A model generated the notes under the pieces. The model searched no databases and was not told the origin of the DNA. It saw nothing but the letters and a program-made list of their open reading frames with translations. Below are positions 14,309 through 19,891 of a stretch of DNA of 19,891 bases, piece by piece; position 1 is the stretch's first letter; every line of letters starts with the position of its first letter. Position numbers and translations under genes: made by a program. The stretch covers positions 1 to 19,891 of the forward strand of contig JBFXAN010000122.1 of the NCBI GenBank assembly GCA_050184225.1, in the 5' to 3' direction. The stretch is from JBFXAN01 sp050184225 (GTDB lineage Bacteria; Chloroflexota; Dehalococcoidia; CAUJGQ01).

Positions 14309-14380
14309 AACGGGGGACACCCCCGTTCTCACGCGGCCCGCACGCCAGCGAGCCAAGCAAGAACGGGGGTGTCCCCCGTT
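14309..14380. repeat. Inverted pair of short palindromes upstream of the dikinase
   Basis: AACGGGGG-ACA-CCCCCGTT (14309-14327) and AACGGGGG-TGT-CCCCCGTT (14362-14380) are each 8-base-pair hairpins and are exact reverse complements of each other, including the flanking CT (14328-14329) and AG (14360-14361). About 30 bases separate them. The whole could fold as two small hairpins or one long one. It lies about 55 bases upstream of the dikinase start, in the gap to the SnoaL-like gene. Confidence 0.7.
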
Positions 14381-14396
14381 GGCTACTTGTCTGGTA

Positions 14397-14410
14397 CCTC
14401 AATGTTGAGG
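14397..14410. repeat. 14-base perfect palindrome in the 14254-14630 gap
   Basis: CCTCAA-TG-TTGAGG is perfectly self-complementary. It sits between the two palindrome clusters; a TATGAT hexamer follows at 14423-14428 but too close to use it as a -35. Possible operator or chance. This 377-base gap otherwise holds only the two repeat clusters listed separately, and I see no gene in it. Confidence 0.3.
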
Positions 14411-14465
14411 CGATCTGGATCCTATGATGACGCGGTGGGTGGCGTCAACGGGGACGGGAGGACGG

Positions 14466-14575
14466 CCCTCACCCCCCGACCCCCTCTCCCAATGCTGGGA
14501 GAGGGGGAGCTTCACTCAACCGAGGTCTGGCAGTATCTCCGCCTATCCCAACATTGGGGGAGGGGGAGATGAGGG
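14466..14575. repeat. REP-like palindrome pair, second location
   Basis: The left unit starts CCCTCACCCCCCGA and continues into a hairpin with perfect 12-base arms (14480-14491 and 14496-14507). It is the same unit as at 369-534. A partial reverse copy follows: CCCAA-CA-TTGGG (14547-14558), then GGAGGGGGAGATGAGGG. As at the first location, the pair is head to head and bounded by CCCTCA/TGAGGG ends, here with a 35-40 base middle segment. It lies close to the end of the SnoaL-like gene. Confidence 0.65.
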
Positions 14576-14630
14576 AAACGATGGAGCCTGGGCTGTGGGG
14601 GTTCGACCGCTCGTATCATTAGCTGCTTGG

Positions 14631-15062
14631 TCATGCAGGGATGCCAAGCGCTGCACGCACATCGGCGGTGTCACTACAGACGCGCCACTGGGCGATCAGG
14701 CCGTCTTCTACACATGCGGTCCAGATGGCGGGACCCTGTAGCTGATTCGGCGCGGGCAGGGTGCCATCGGGGCGACGGAGGGTCTGCTCTCCAAACGGCG
14801 TGAGCGTGCCGGTCGATGTGCCGACGAGCGTGACGGTGCCGCTCTCGACACGGACGGAAGGCGCGTGGATGTGGTAGTCGGGGAAGAGTTGGAAGTATCC
14901 GGCCCAACCCTCGCGGAGGGTTTCGCGGCCACGGAAGGACATACCGGCGGTGTCGATGAACTCGTGGTCGTCCGTGAGCAGTGCGGCGATTCCATCGACA
15001 TCACCGGCGTTGATTCGCGACACGAATGCGAGTACTACGGATCGTGGGTCGGTGTTCTGCAT
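14631..15062 (-). CDS. SnoaL-like / NTF2-fold protein
   Basis: The product is 143 residues with the usual order of a SnoaL-type polyketide-cyclase-like fold: an N-terminal helix (VVLAFVSRINAGDVDGIAAL), LLTDDHEFID, FRGRETLREGWAGYFQLFPDYHI, then strands SGTVTLVGTSTGTL and IWTACVEDGLIAQWRV. Such proteins bind small hydrophobic ligands and may be isomerases, cyclases or orphan stress proteins; function cannot be assigned. ATG 15062 has only a weak purine-rich site upstream. The gene stands alone between the palindrome-rich gap and the divergent DUF433 gene. Confidence 0.8.
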   Translation of the reverse strand: MQNTDPRSVVLAFVSRINAGDVDGIAALLTDDHEFIDTAGMSFRGRETLREGWAGYFQLFPDYHIHAPSVRVESGTVTLVGTSTGTLTPFGEQTLRRPDGTLPAPNQLQGPAIWTACVEDGLIAQWRVCSDTADVRAALGIPA

Positions 15063-15184
15063 CGGAATCTCATCTCCAGGTGTCCTGATCGCACGCTACA
15101 ATGCCGGTTATTCGTTTGCATAGCCGGCCGAATGACCGGCCGTGGTCGACTGATTCGCGGTGAACTGAATCGAAGGCTGATAGG

Positions 15185-15508
15185 ATGGACGAATCGTCGG
15201 TCGCGGGCACCCCGACAATCAGGGGTACCGACATCTCCGTCGAATCGATGCTTGAGCAACTCGCCGAGAACCCGGACGCGGGTACGCTGCTGGCTGAGCA
15301 TCCAAAGCTCACGATGGACGACGTACGGGCGGCGCCGGCTTATGCCGGCGTCATTGTGAGGGACGCGGCGAAGCATGAAGCTGCGCGCGAGCGGCGATTT
15401 GAGCGCATGTTGTCAATTGCTCAACGGAATCCAGATGGCAACGGAGACGCATTGCTTGAGGAGTTGGAGCGTGAGGACGCCGAACGTCTTGCACGGTCCC
15501 GCGAGTAA
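15185..15508 (+). CDS. DUF433-family protein (antitoxin-like), no visible toxin partner
   Basis: The product is 107 residues. Residues 7-60 match the DUF433 pattern: AGTPTIRGTDISVESMLEQL, then LLAEHPKLTMDDVRAAPAYA. This winged-helix-like domain is often encoded just upstream of a PIN-like (DUF5615/COG4634) protein in predicted toxin-antitoxin pairs. Here the next 115 bases on the same strand contain no such gene, and the following gene is an unrelated hydrolase on the other strand. The C-terminal half (60-107) is a charged helix rich in Arg and Glu. ATG 15185 has GAAGG about eight bases upstream. A TACAAT hexamer at 15097-15102 could be a -10, without a good -35. Confidence 0.75.
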   Translation: MDESSVAGTPTIRGTDISVESMLEQLAENPDAGTLLAEHPKLTMDDVRAAPAYAGVIVRDAAKHEAARERRFERMLSIAQRNPDGNGDALLEELEREDAERLARSRE

Positions 15509-15623
15509 AGGATCAGCGCTCCCCCTTTTGTACAGCCAAGGATGCTCTCGGGGATTGCCTCCCATCAGGCCGAGACGTAGGAGTTGGTTTCGTCCCGGCC
15601 GATGAGAGGACGGCAACCGGGCG

Positions 15624-16322
15624 CTATGATGTGATGCCGGCTGGTTCGCCGAGGGTGCGGCGGAAGAAGGCGAGGGTGCGGCGCCAGGCGTCGGCGGAGG
15701 CGTCGGCGTGGTAGCTGCTCGGGCGGGAGTCGTTGAAGAAGGCGTGTTCAGCGCCCTCGTAGACGTGCAGGTCGGCGTCCTTGCCGGCGTTGCGGAGGGC
15801 GGTAACGACCTCTTGCACTCCGGCGACGGGGATGCCCTGGTCGAGCTCGGCGTAGAAGGCTTCGACAGGGATTGAGACGTCGCCGGCGCGGTCGGCGCTG
15901 ATCGGGCGGCCGTAGTAGGGGGCGGCGGCGTCGATCGTGCCCTGGCGGGTGGCGAGCTCCCAGACGAGGCCGCCGCCCATGCAGTAGCCGACGGCACCGA
16001 TTCGACGGCAGCCGATCGAACGCAGGTAGCGGGCGGCGGCTTCGAGGTCGCTCATCGCTCTGGCGCGGTCCATTTCCATCACGAGCTTGCGGGCGTTGTC
16101 CGGTTCCTCGGTCTGCTTGCCCTCGTAGAGGTCGGGCGCCAGTGCGACGAAGCCGTCGCGGGCGAAGCGGTCGGCAACATCTTTGATGTGGTCGACGAGA
16201 CCCCACCATTCCTGAATGACGATGACGCCGGGGGCGCCTTCGGTCGATGGCCGGGCGAGGTAGCCGGCTACCTGGCGGCCATCGTTGGCGAACTGCACCA
16301 TCTCCGATCGCACGTCTGCCAT
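15624..16322 (-). CDS. Dienelactone hydrolase family protein
   Basis: The product is 232 residues with an alpha/beta-hydrolase fold of the dienelactone hydrolase kind: GVIVIQEWWGL (Glu38 is the residue that primes the nucleophile in this family), GFVALAPDLYEGK, the nucleophile elbow GYCMGGG (Cys114), Asp161 in FYAELDQGIP, and His193 in EGAEHAFFN. The Cys-Asp-His triad is complete. Family members open the lactone ring of dienelactones in chlorocatechol breakdown, but many act on other esters. There are no aromatic-degradation neighbours here, so the substrate is unknown. ATG 16322 has TGGAGG six bases upstream. The open frame continues to 16436, but that extension overlaps the promoter region of darA and lacks a ribosome site. 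Confidence 0.9.
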   Translation of the reverse strand: MADVRSEMVQFANDGRQVAGYLARPSTEGAPGVIVIQEWWGLVDHIKDVADRFARDGFVALAPDLYEGKQTEEPDNARKLVMEMDRARAMSDLEAAARYLRSIGCRRIGAVGYCMGGGLVWELATRQGTIDAAAPYYGRPISADRAGDVSIPVEAFYAELDQGIPVAGVQEVVTALRNAGKDADLHVYEGAEHAFFNDSRPSSYHADASADAWRRTLAFFRRTLGEPAGITS

Positions 16323-16386
16323 CGTGGTCCTCCAGGGTTGATCTCGCTTGGGGAATGGTACGTCCAATCTGTTAATAGGAAAAACG

Positions 16387-16417
16387 TTGACGGCGGTAGC
16401 GTGTCGGTTCGTACAAT
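16387..16417 (+). promoter_or_regulatory. Promoter candidate for the c-di-AMP receptor gene
   Basis: TTGACG (16387-16392) and TACAAT (16412-16417) each match five of six consensus bases. The 19-base spacer is longer than ideal. The predicted start near 16424 leaves a leader of about 145 bases before the ATG at 16569, in which I see no gene. Confidence 0.45.
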
Positions 16418-16568
16418 GGCCGCCATGAAGTGCCACGCCGAACGGACACGCAAGCGGCCCAACCCATCAGCCGTGTCGCGCCCCCCACATCGAACATCCA
16501 CAACACCCGTGCATCGACGCGCGCCCGCCATCGCCCGCTCGGAACAGCAAGACGGGAATCGATCCGGC

Positions 16569-16898
16569 ATGAAGCTGGTGATCACGATCGTGGCCGATAC
16601 CGATGCCGATGGGCTGATCCGCGCGATGGTCGAGCGCGGCTATCCGGCCACGAAGATCGGCTCTACGGGTGGCTTTCTCCGACGGGGAAACACGACCCTG
16701 CTCTCCGGCATCGAGGATGATCTGGTCGAAGACGTCATCTCTCTGGTCCGTGAGCTTTGTCCGATCCGCACGGAGTTGCTGACGATCAGCACGATACCGT
16801 TGGCGGGTGAGATGCCCTTCCTCAACGAGCCGCTGGAGGTCCGCGCGGGCGGGGCGGTGATCTTCGTTCTCGACATCACCCGGTTCGAGCGCGTCTGA
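16569..16898 (+). CDS. darA: Cyclic-di-AMP receptor (DarA/PstA family)
   Basis: The product is 109 residues, the usual length. It starts MKLVITIVADTDADGLIRAM and carries the family signature GSTGGFLRRGNTTLLSGIED (about 31-50), followed by PFLNEP and the closing GGAVIFVLDITRFERV. The family is a PII-like trimer that binds cyclic di-AMP in the cytoplasm; downstream partners are mostly unknown. The open frame extends upstream to 16188, but that stretch is low-complexity and overlaps the divergent promoter area, so ATG 16569 is preferred although its ribosome site is weak (GGGAA about 12 bases upstream). The next gene on this strand is glmS, reached through a long leader with its own promoter candidate. 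Confidence 0.92.
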   Translation: MKLVITIVADTDADGLIRAMVERGYPATKIGSTGGFLRRGNTTLLSGIEDDLVEDVISLVRELCPIRTELLTISTIPLAGEMPFLNEPLEVRAGGAVIFVLDITRFERV

Positions 16899-16922
16899 CC
16901 AATCTTCGTTCTGTCGCTATGG

Positions 16923-16953
16923 TTGACAGGCGACGCCCACCAGCAACGATAAT
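16923..16953 (+). promoter_or_regulatory. Promoter candidate for the glmS leader transcript
   Basis: A perfect TTGACA (16923-16928) is followed after 19 bases by GATAAT (16948-16953), or after 18 by CGATAA. It lies 25 bases after the darA stop. If used, the transcript starts near 16960 and has a leader of about 470 bases before glmS. Confidence 0.5.
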
Positions 16954-16959
16954 AGCCAG

Positions 16960-17429
16960 GGGCAGCGCGGGGATTTCCCGCGCCCTCGAGAATTCTTGAA
17001 CAGGAGGTGAATGGAAACGGCGCATGCGGCTTCCTATGCATGTGCATGCGACTCCAACTGTGAGGACGTTCGGCTTCTTGGATAGGAAGATTGAGCGCAA
17101 GGCCCTGATGCGTGATGGCGCGCGACAGGGATACGAGGTGAGGGGATCGGGTTCGCCTGGTCAATCGGACGGCTGTGGCATCGCAGCCAGTATCTGCGGA
17201 AACCCTCGGGCCTGCTGCCGGCCCTGACGCTTTCCTCAAATCCCCGGAGTAATCCGGGAGGCAAAGGGAAATCGAGGTAGCAGCCGTACATTCTCCTCCC
17301 AGTGATCGATAGGCTCACACGGTGCAGCGGCCTGCCGGCTCCGACCGGCTGGTTCTGTTTGCGTGGCCGTGGACGACAGAGCGCAGCGCGTCCGCGCGTG
17401 ACCGCTCTGCATTCTGCTTGGAGGTACAC
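16960..17429 (+). promoter_or_regulatory. Long structured leader upstream of glmS, unassigned
   Basis: About 470 bases lie between the promoter candidate and glmS with no convincing long gene. Visible hairpins include GCGCGGG/CCCGCGC (16965-16971 with 16977-16983); CGCATGC/GCATGCG arms near 17021-17050; GGGCC/GGCCC near 17200-17225; CCCGGA-GTAA-TCCGGG with a GNRA-type loop near 17241-17257; GCCGG/CCGGC near 17335-17350; and CAGAGCG (17377-17383) with CGCTCTG (17403-17409) enclosing a further GCGCG/CGCGC stem just before the ribosome site. I compared the text by eye with the glmS ribozyme and common riboswitch consensus motifs and found no match. A cis-regulatory RNA for glmS is possible but unproven. 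Confidence 0.4.
17011..17085 (+). CDS. Possible 24-codon leader ORF, Cys-containing
   Basis: An ATG directly follows an exceptionally strong AGGAGGTGA (17002-17010) and opens a 24-residue frame, METAHAASYACACDSNCEDV plus four residues. It has three cysteines in its second half and ends at TAG 17083-17085. The spacing between AGGAGG and ATG is only three bases, which is short. A second frame from ATG 17024 (67 codons) would be spaced too far. It may be a regulatory leader peptide for glmS or a chance frame; no homolog is known to me. Confidence 0.25.
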   Translation: METAHAASYACACDSNCEDVRLLG

Positions 17430-19271
17430 ATGTGCGGCATCATCGGCTATGTGGGTCCGGACGAGGCGGGGCCGATCCTGCTCGACGGTCTGGCGCGACT
17501 CGAGTATCGGGGCTATGACTCCGCCGGCATCGCCGTCTCGGACGGCGAACTGATCGAGGTGCGGAAGGCGGCGGGGAAGCTGAGCGCACTTCGCGCGATG
17601 TATAGTGAGGCGCCCACCGCTGGGTGCTGCGGTATCGGTCACACGCGCTGGGCGACACACGGCCGGGTCAACGGCACAAACGCCCACCCGCACACCGACT
17701 GTGCGGGCAATATTGTCGTGATCCACAACGGCATCGTCGAGAACTTCGCCGCGCTGCGCGAGCAACTGCAGGCGCGCGGTCACGTGCTGGCATCGGATAC
17801 GGACACCGAGGTGATCCCCCACCTGATCGAGGAGCAGATGCGCGCGGGGGCTGACCTGCTGGAGGCGCTGCGGCTCGCGTCGGCGTCGCTGGAGGGGGCG
17901 CACGCGATCGTGGCGATGGCGCAGAACGAGCCGGGGTCGCTCGTGGCGACGCGGATCGGCAACGCCGGGGGCGTGGTGGTTGGGCATGGCGAGGGCGCGA
18001 TGCTGCTGGCGTCGGACCTCGCGGCGCTGCTGTCGCACACGCGGACGGTCAGCTTCCTCTATGACCGGGAGTTGGTGCGCCTGACGCGCGACGCGGCCAC
18101 GTTTATCGATGCCGGTGGGATGGCGCTGCTCAAGGAACGGACGACGGTCCCGTATGACGAGATTGCGGCGCGCAAGGGGCAGTTCAAGCACTTCATGCAG
18201 AAGGAGATGTTCGAGCAGCCGGAGGCGCTGACGAACACGATCCGGCCGAAGATCACGCTTTCGCCGCCGGCGGTGCATCTGCCGGATGTCGGCCTGACCG
18301 AAGAACAGGTGCGGAGCCTGAATCGGGTCGTGCTGATCGGTATGGGGACGAGCATGCACGCGCTGATGATCAGCCGTACCTATTTCGAGCAATTCGCCGG
18401 ACTGCCGGCGGAATACGACAATGCCTCCGAGTTCCGCTATCGCGGGGCGCCGCTCGATGGGCAGACGCTGGTGGTGTCGGTGAGCCAGTCGGGGGAGACG
18501 GTCGACACGCTGGAGGCGATGGCGGCGGCGAAGCGGGCGGGGGCGCTGCAGGTGACGATCTGCAACGTGCCGGGCGCGCAATCGACGCGGGTGGCGGACG
18601 GCACGGTCTACATGAACGCGGGGCCGGAGGTGGCGGTCTGCTCGACGAAGTGCTATACGTGTGCGATCGCCGCGCTGTACCTGCTCGCCTGCTGGCTAGG
18701 ACGGGTGCGCGGCCAGGTCGACGAGGCGCGGCTGGCGGAACTGCTGGACGGCATCGCGAAGCTGCCGCAGCTGGTCGGCGAAACACTGACGCGGGGCGAG
18801 TCGATCGACGCGCTGGCGCGGAAGCTGCGGGAGACGCGCTCCGCGCTGTTCCTGGGACGCGGCGCCCAGTATCCGGTGGCGATGGAGGGGGCGCTGAAGC
18901 TGAAAGAGGTCAGCTATATCCACGCGGAGGGCTATCCCGCCGGTGAGATGAAGCACGGTCCGATCGCGCTGATCGACCGCGATATGCCCGTGATCGCGCT
19001 GGCGCCGGCCGGTCCGCTCTACGACAAGATCATCTCGAACGTGGAGCAGATCCACGCCCGCGAGGGGTACGTGCTGGCGGTGGGGACGGACGGCGACACG
19101 CGGCTGCCGGAGCGGGCCGACGACATTATCTGGGTGCCGGAGGCGCCGGAGGCGTTGATGCCGGTAATCACATCAATCCCGTTGCAGTTGCTCTCGTACC
19201 ACATCGCCGTCTGGCGCGGTTGCGACGTTGACCAGCCGCGTAATCTGGCGAAGACCGTCACCGTCGAGTAA
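17430..19271 (+). CDS. glmS: Glutamine--fructose-6-phosphate aminotransferase (isomerizing)
   Basis: The product is 613 residues, the normal length. It makes glucosamine-6-phosphate from fructose-6-phosphate and glutamine, the first step towards UDP-GlcNAc and the cell wall. The glutaminase domain (about 1-230) starts with catalytic Cys2 (MCGIIGYVG) and has YRGYDSAGIAV, GIGHTRWATHG and IHNGIVENF. Two SIS sugar-isomerase domains follow: GMGTSMHAL and SVSQSGETVDTLEA in the first, and KLKEVSYIHAEGYPAGEMKHGP in the second. The end is PRNLAKTVTVE, with the usual catalytic Lys. The usual S-T-K-A-F/Y-T-T motif reads C-S-T-K-C-Y-T-C here, adding cysteines. ATG 17430 has GGAGG five bases upstream, which rejects the longer frame from 17322. 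Confidence 0.97.
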   Translation: MCGIIGYVGPDEAGPILLDGLARLEYRGYDSAGIAVSDGELIEVRKAAGKLSALRAMYSEAPTAGCCGIGHTRWATHGRVNGTNAHPHTDCAGNIVVIHNGIVENFAALREQLQARGHVLASDTDTEVIPHLIEEQMRAGADLLEALRLASASLEGAHAIVAMAQNEPGSLVATRIGNAGGVVVGHGEGAMLLASDLAALLSHTRTVSFLYDRELVRLTRDAATFIDAGGMALLKERTTVPYDEIAARKGQFKHFMQKEMFEQPEALTNTIRPKITLSPPAVHLPDVGLTEEQVRSLNRVVLIGMGTSMHALMISRTYFEQFAGLPAEYDNASEFRYRGAPLDGQTLVVSVSQSGETVDTLEAMAAAKRAGALQVTICNVPGAQSTRVADGTVYMNAGPEVAVCSTKCYTCAIAALYLLACWLGRVRGQVDEARLAELLDGIAKLPQLVGETLTRGESIDALARKLRETRSALFLGRGAQYPVAMEGALKLKEVSYIHAEGYPAGEMKHGPIALIDRDMPVIALAPAGPLYDKIISNVEQIHAREGYVLAVGTDGDTRLPERADDIIWVPEAPEALMPVITSIPLQLLSYHIAVWRGCDVDQPRNLAKTVTVE

Positions 19272-19282
19272 CGGGGACAGCT

Positions 19283-19345
19283 CACTACCAGGGCACGAAG
19301 ACACCACGATTGCGTTAGACTTGGTGCCTTGGCGCCCTGGTGGTG
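19283..19345. repeat. Imperfect inverted repeat with 24-base arms after glmS
   Basis: The arm at 19283-19306 matches the reverse complement of 19322-19345 at 20 of 24 positions, around a 15-base loop. The arms are built from CACCA/CCAGGGC blocks. It fills the 100-base gap between glmS and the cyclase-family gene. It could act as a glmS terminator or be a dispersed repeat. I see no second copy in the window. Confidence 0.55.
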
Positions 19346-19371
19346 AACTTCGAGGCGTGGGAGGATGGAGC

Positions 19372-19891
19372 ATGGTAGAGCAGACGCTGCCGACGAAGGC
19401 GGACGTGGAGGGGTACCTGCGCGACCGGCGCAACTGGGGGCGCTGGGGGGACGATGATCAGCGCGGTGCGATCAATCTGATCACGGCGGAGAAGCGGGTG
19501 CAGGCGGCGGGACTGGTGCGGAGCGGCCGCAACGTTTCGCTGAGCCGCGACTTTCCGAAGACGCCGGGACCGGGGAATCCGCAGCCGGGACAGCACTTCG
19601 TTCAGACGTTGGGTGGTCCGGGTACGTCCGGGGCGGCGGTCGATTATTACGGGATCATGTATCACGGCTATCAGACGACGCACATCGACGCGCTCTGCCA
19701 CGTCTGGGATGAGAGCGGCATGTGGGGCGGCCGCGATCCGCATCAAGAGATCCGGAGCCAGGGAACGCGCTGGGGCGGCGTCGAGCAGTGGCGCGACGGC
19801 ATCATCACACGCGGGGTGCTGATCGATGTACCCCGATATCGTGGCGAGGCGCATGTGACGATGGAGCGGCCCGTGCACGGCTGGGAGTTGG
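19372..19891 (+). CDS. Cyclase-family (kynurenine formamidase-like) protein, cut by window edge
   Basis: About 173 residues are visible; the gene continues past the right edge. RRNWGRWGDDDQRGAINLIT near the N terminus and YHGYQTTHIDALCHVW (about 97-112) are typical of the PF04199 cyclase family. In that family the H-x-x-x-x-x-H-x-D-x-x-x-H pattern (here H98, H104, D106, H110) binds the active-site metal. Members hydrolyse amides or lactones such as N-formylkynurenine or cyclic amides. The extended N terminus and G-x-D-D-x-R-G-A motif are seen in the larger cyclase-family proteins rather than in short KynB. ATG 19372 has GAGG seven bases upstream. Confidence 0.85.
   Translation, partial: MVEQTLPTKADVEGYLRDRRNWGRWGDDDQRGAINLITAEKRVQAAGLVRSGRNVSLSRDFPKTPGPGNPQPGQHFVQTLGGPGTSGAAVDYYGIMYHGYQTTHIDALCHVWDESGMWGGRDPHQEIRSQGTRWGGVEQWRDGIITRGVLIDVPRYRGEAHVTMERPVHGWEL

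Noticed and set aside
17024..17227. 67-codon frame in the glmS leader
   Set aside because: The strong AGGAGGTGA is 16 bases upstream, too far, and the sequence has no family resemblance and mixed codon use.
16960..17429. glmS ribozyme or known riboswitch in the glmS leader
   Set aside because: By eye I could not place the ribozyme core next to a cleavage site, nor consensus blocks of the c-di-AMP (ydaO), c-di-GMP-I, SAM, TPP, FMN or cobalamin riboswitches. GAGGCAAAG with a GNRA loop is faintly like c-di-GMP-I, but the second stem is missing. A covariance scan would settle it.
17034..18581. 515-codon frame on the - strand opposite glmS
   Set aside because: Antisense shadow produced by high GC3 in glmS; it is Arg/His/Gln-rich without motifs.

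Overview
The window is chromosomal DNA of high G+C content, from a bacterium that most resembles the Thermomicrobia/Sphaerobacter side of Chloroflexota. The assignment rests on four things: strongly G/C-ending codons, clear AGGAGG ribosome binding sites with many GTG/TTG starts, a run of rplI, dnaB, a DnaD-like gene and a DnaC/DnaI-like gene, and dispersed GC-rich palindromes. It is inference from gene content, not a database match. I saw no tRNA, rRNA, CRISPR array or transposase.

Layout. (1) 1-2840 holds the start of a sulfurtransferase gene (-), a pair of palindromic REP-like elements, a GNAT acetyltransferase and a histidine phosphatase (+), and a secreted or membrane-anchored LssY-C-like protein (-). 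(2) 2926-5607 is a three-gene ABC-2 exporter operon (-). (3) 5884-11681 is the replication block: ribosomal protein L9 with a long acidic tail; replicative helicase DnaB, split in its Walker A loop by a 496-residue LAGLIDADG intein; a DnaD-domain protein; and a helicase-loader-like protein with two complete AAA+ modules in tandem. (4) 11749-15062 holds a PEP-synthase/rifampin-phosphotransferase-like dikinase, a palindrome-rich gap and a SnoaL-like protein, both genes on (-). (5) 15185-16898 has an unpartnered DUF433 protein (+), a dienelactone hydrolase (-) and a cyclic-di-AMP receptor of the DarA/PstA family (+). (6) 16899-19271 is a long structured leader followed by glmS. (7) A cyclase-family gene runs off the right edge.

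How the genes work together. The replication block looks like one helicase-loading unit: DnaB is the ring helicase, the DnaD-like protein a primosome scaffold, and the double AAA+ protein the probable loader. The most unusual signals are here. One is the intein in the ATP-binding loop of DnaB. Another is a 78-base patch of A/T-ending codons centred on the other known DnaB intein site (RESG/SLEQD), which reads like a co-conversion scar from a lost intein. The third is the duplicated loader. A second possible link is the c-di-AMP receptor directly upstream of glmS, since c-di-AMP synthesis and amino-sugar metabolism are genetically coupled in other bacteria.
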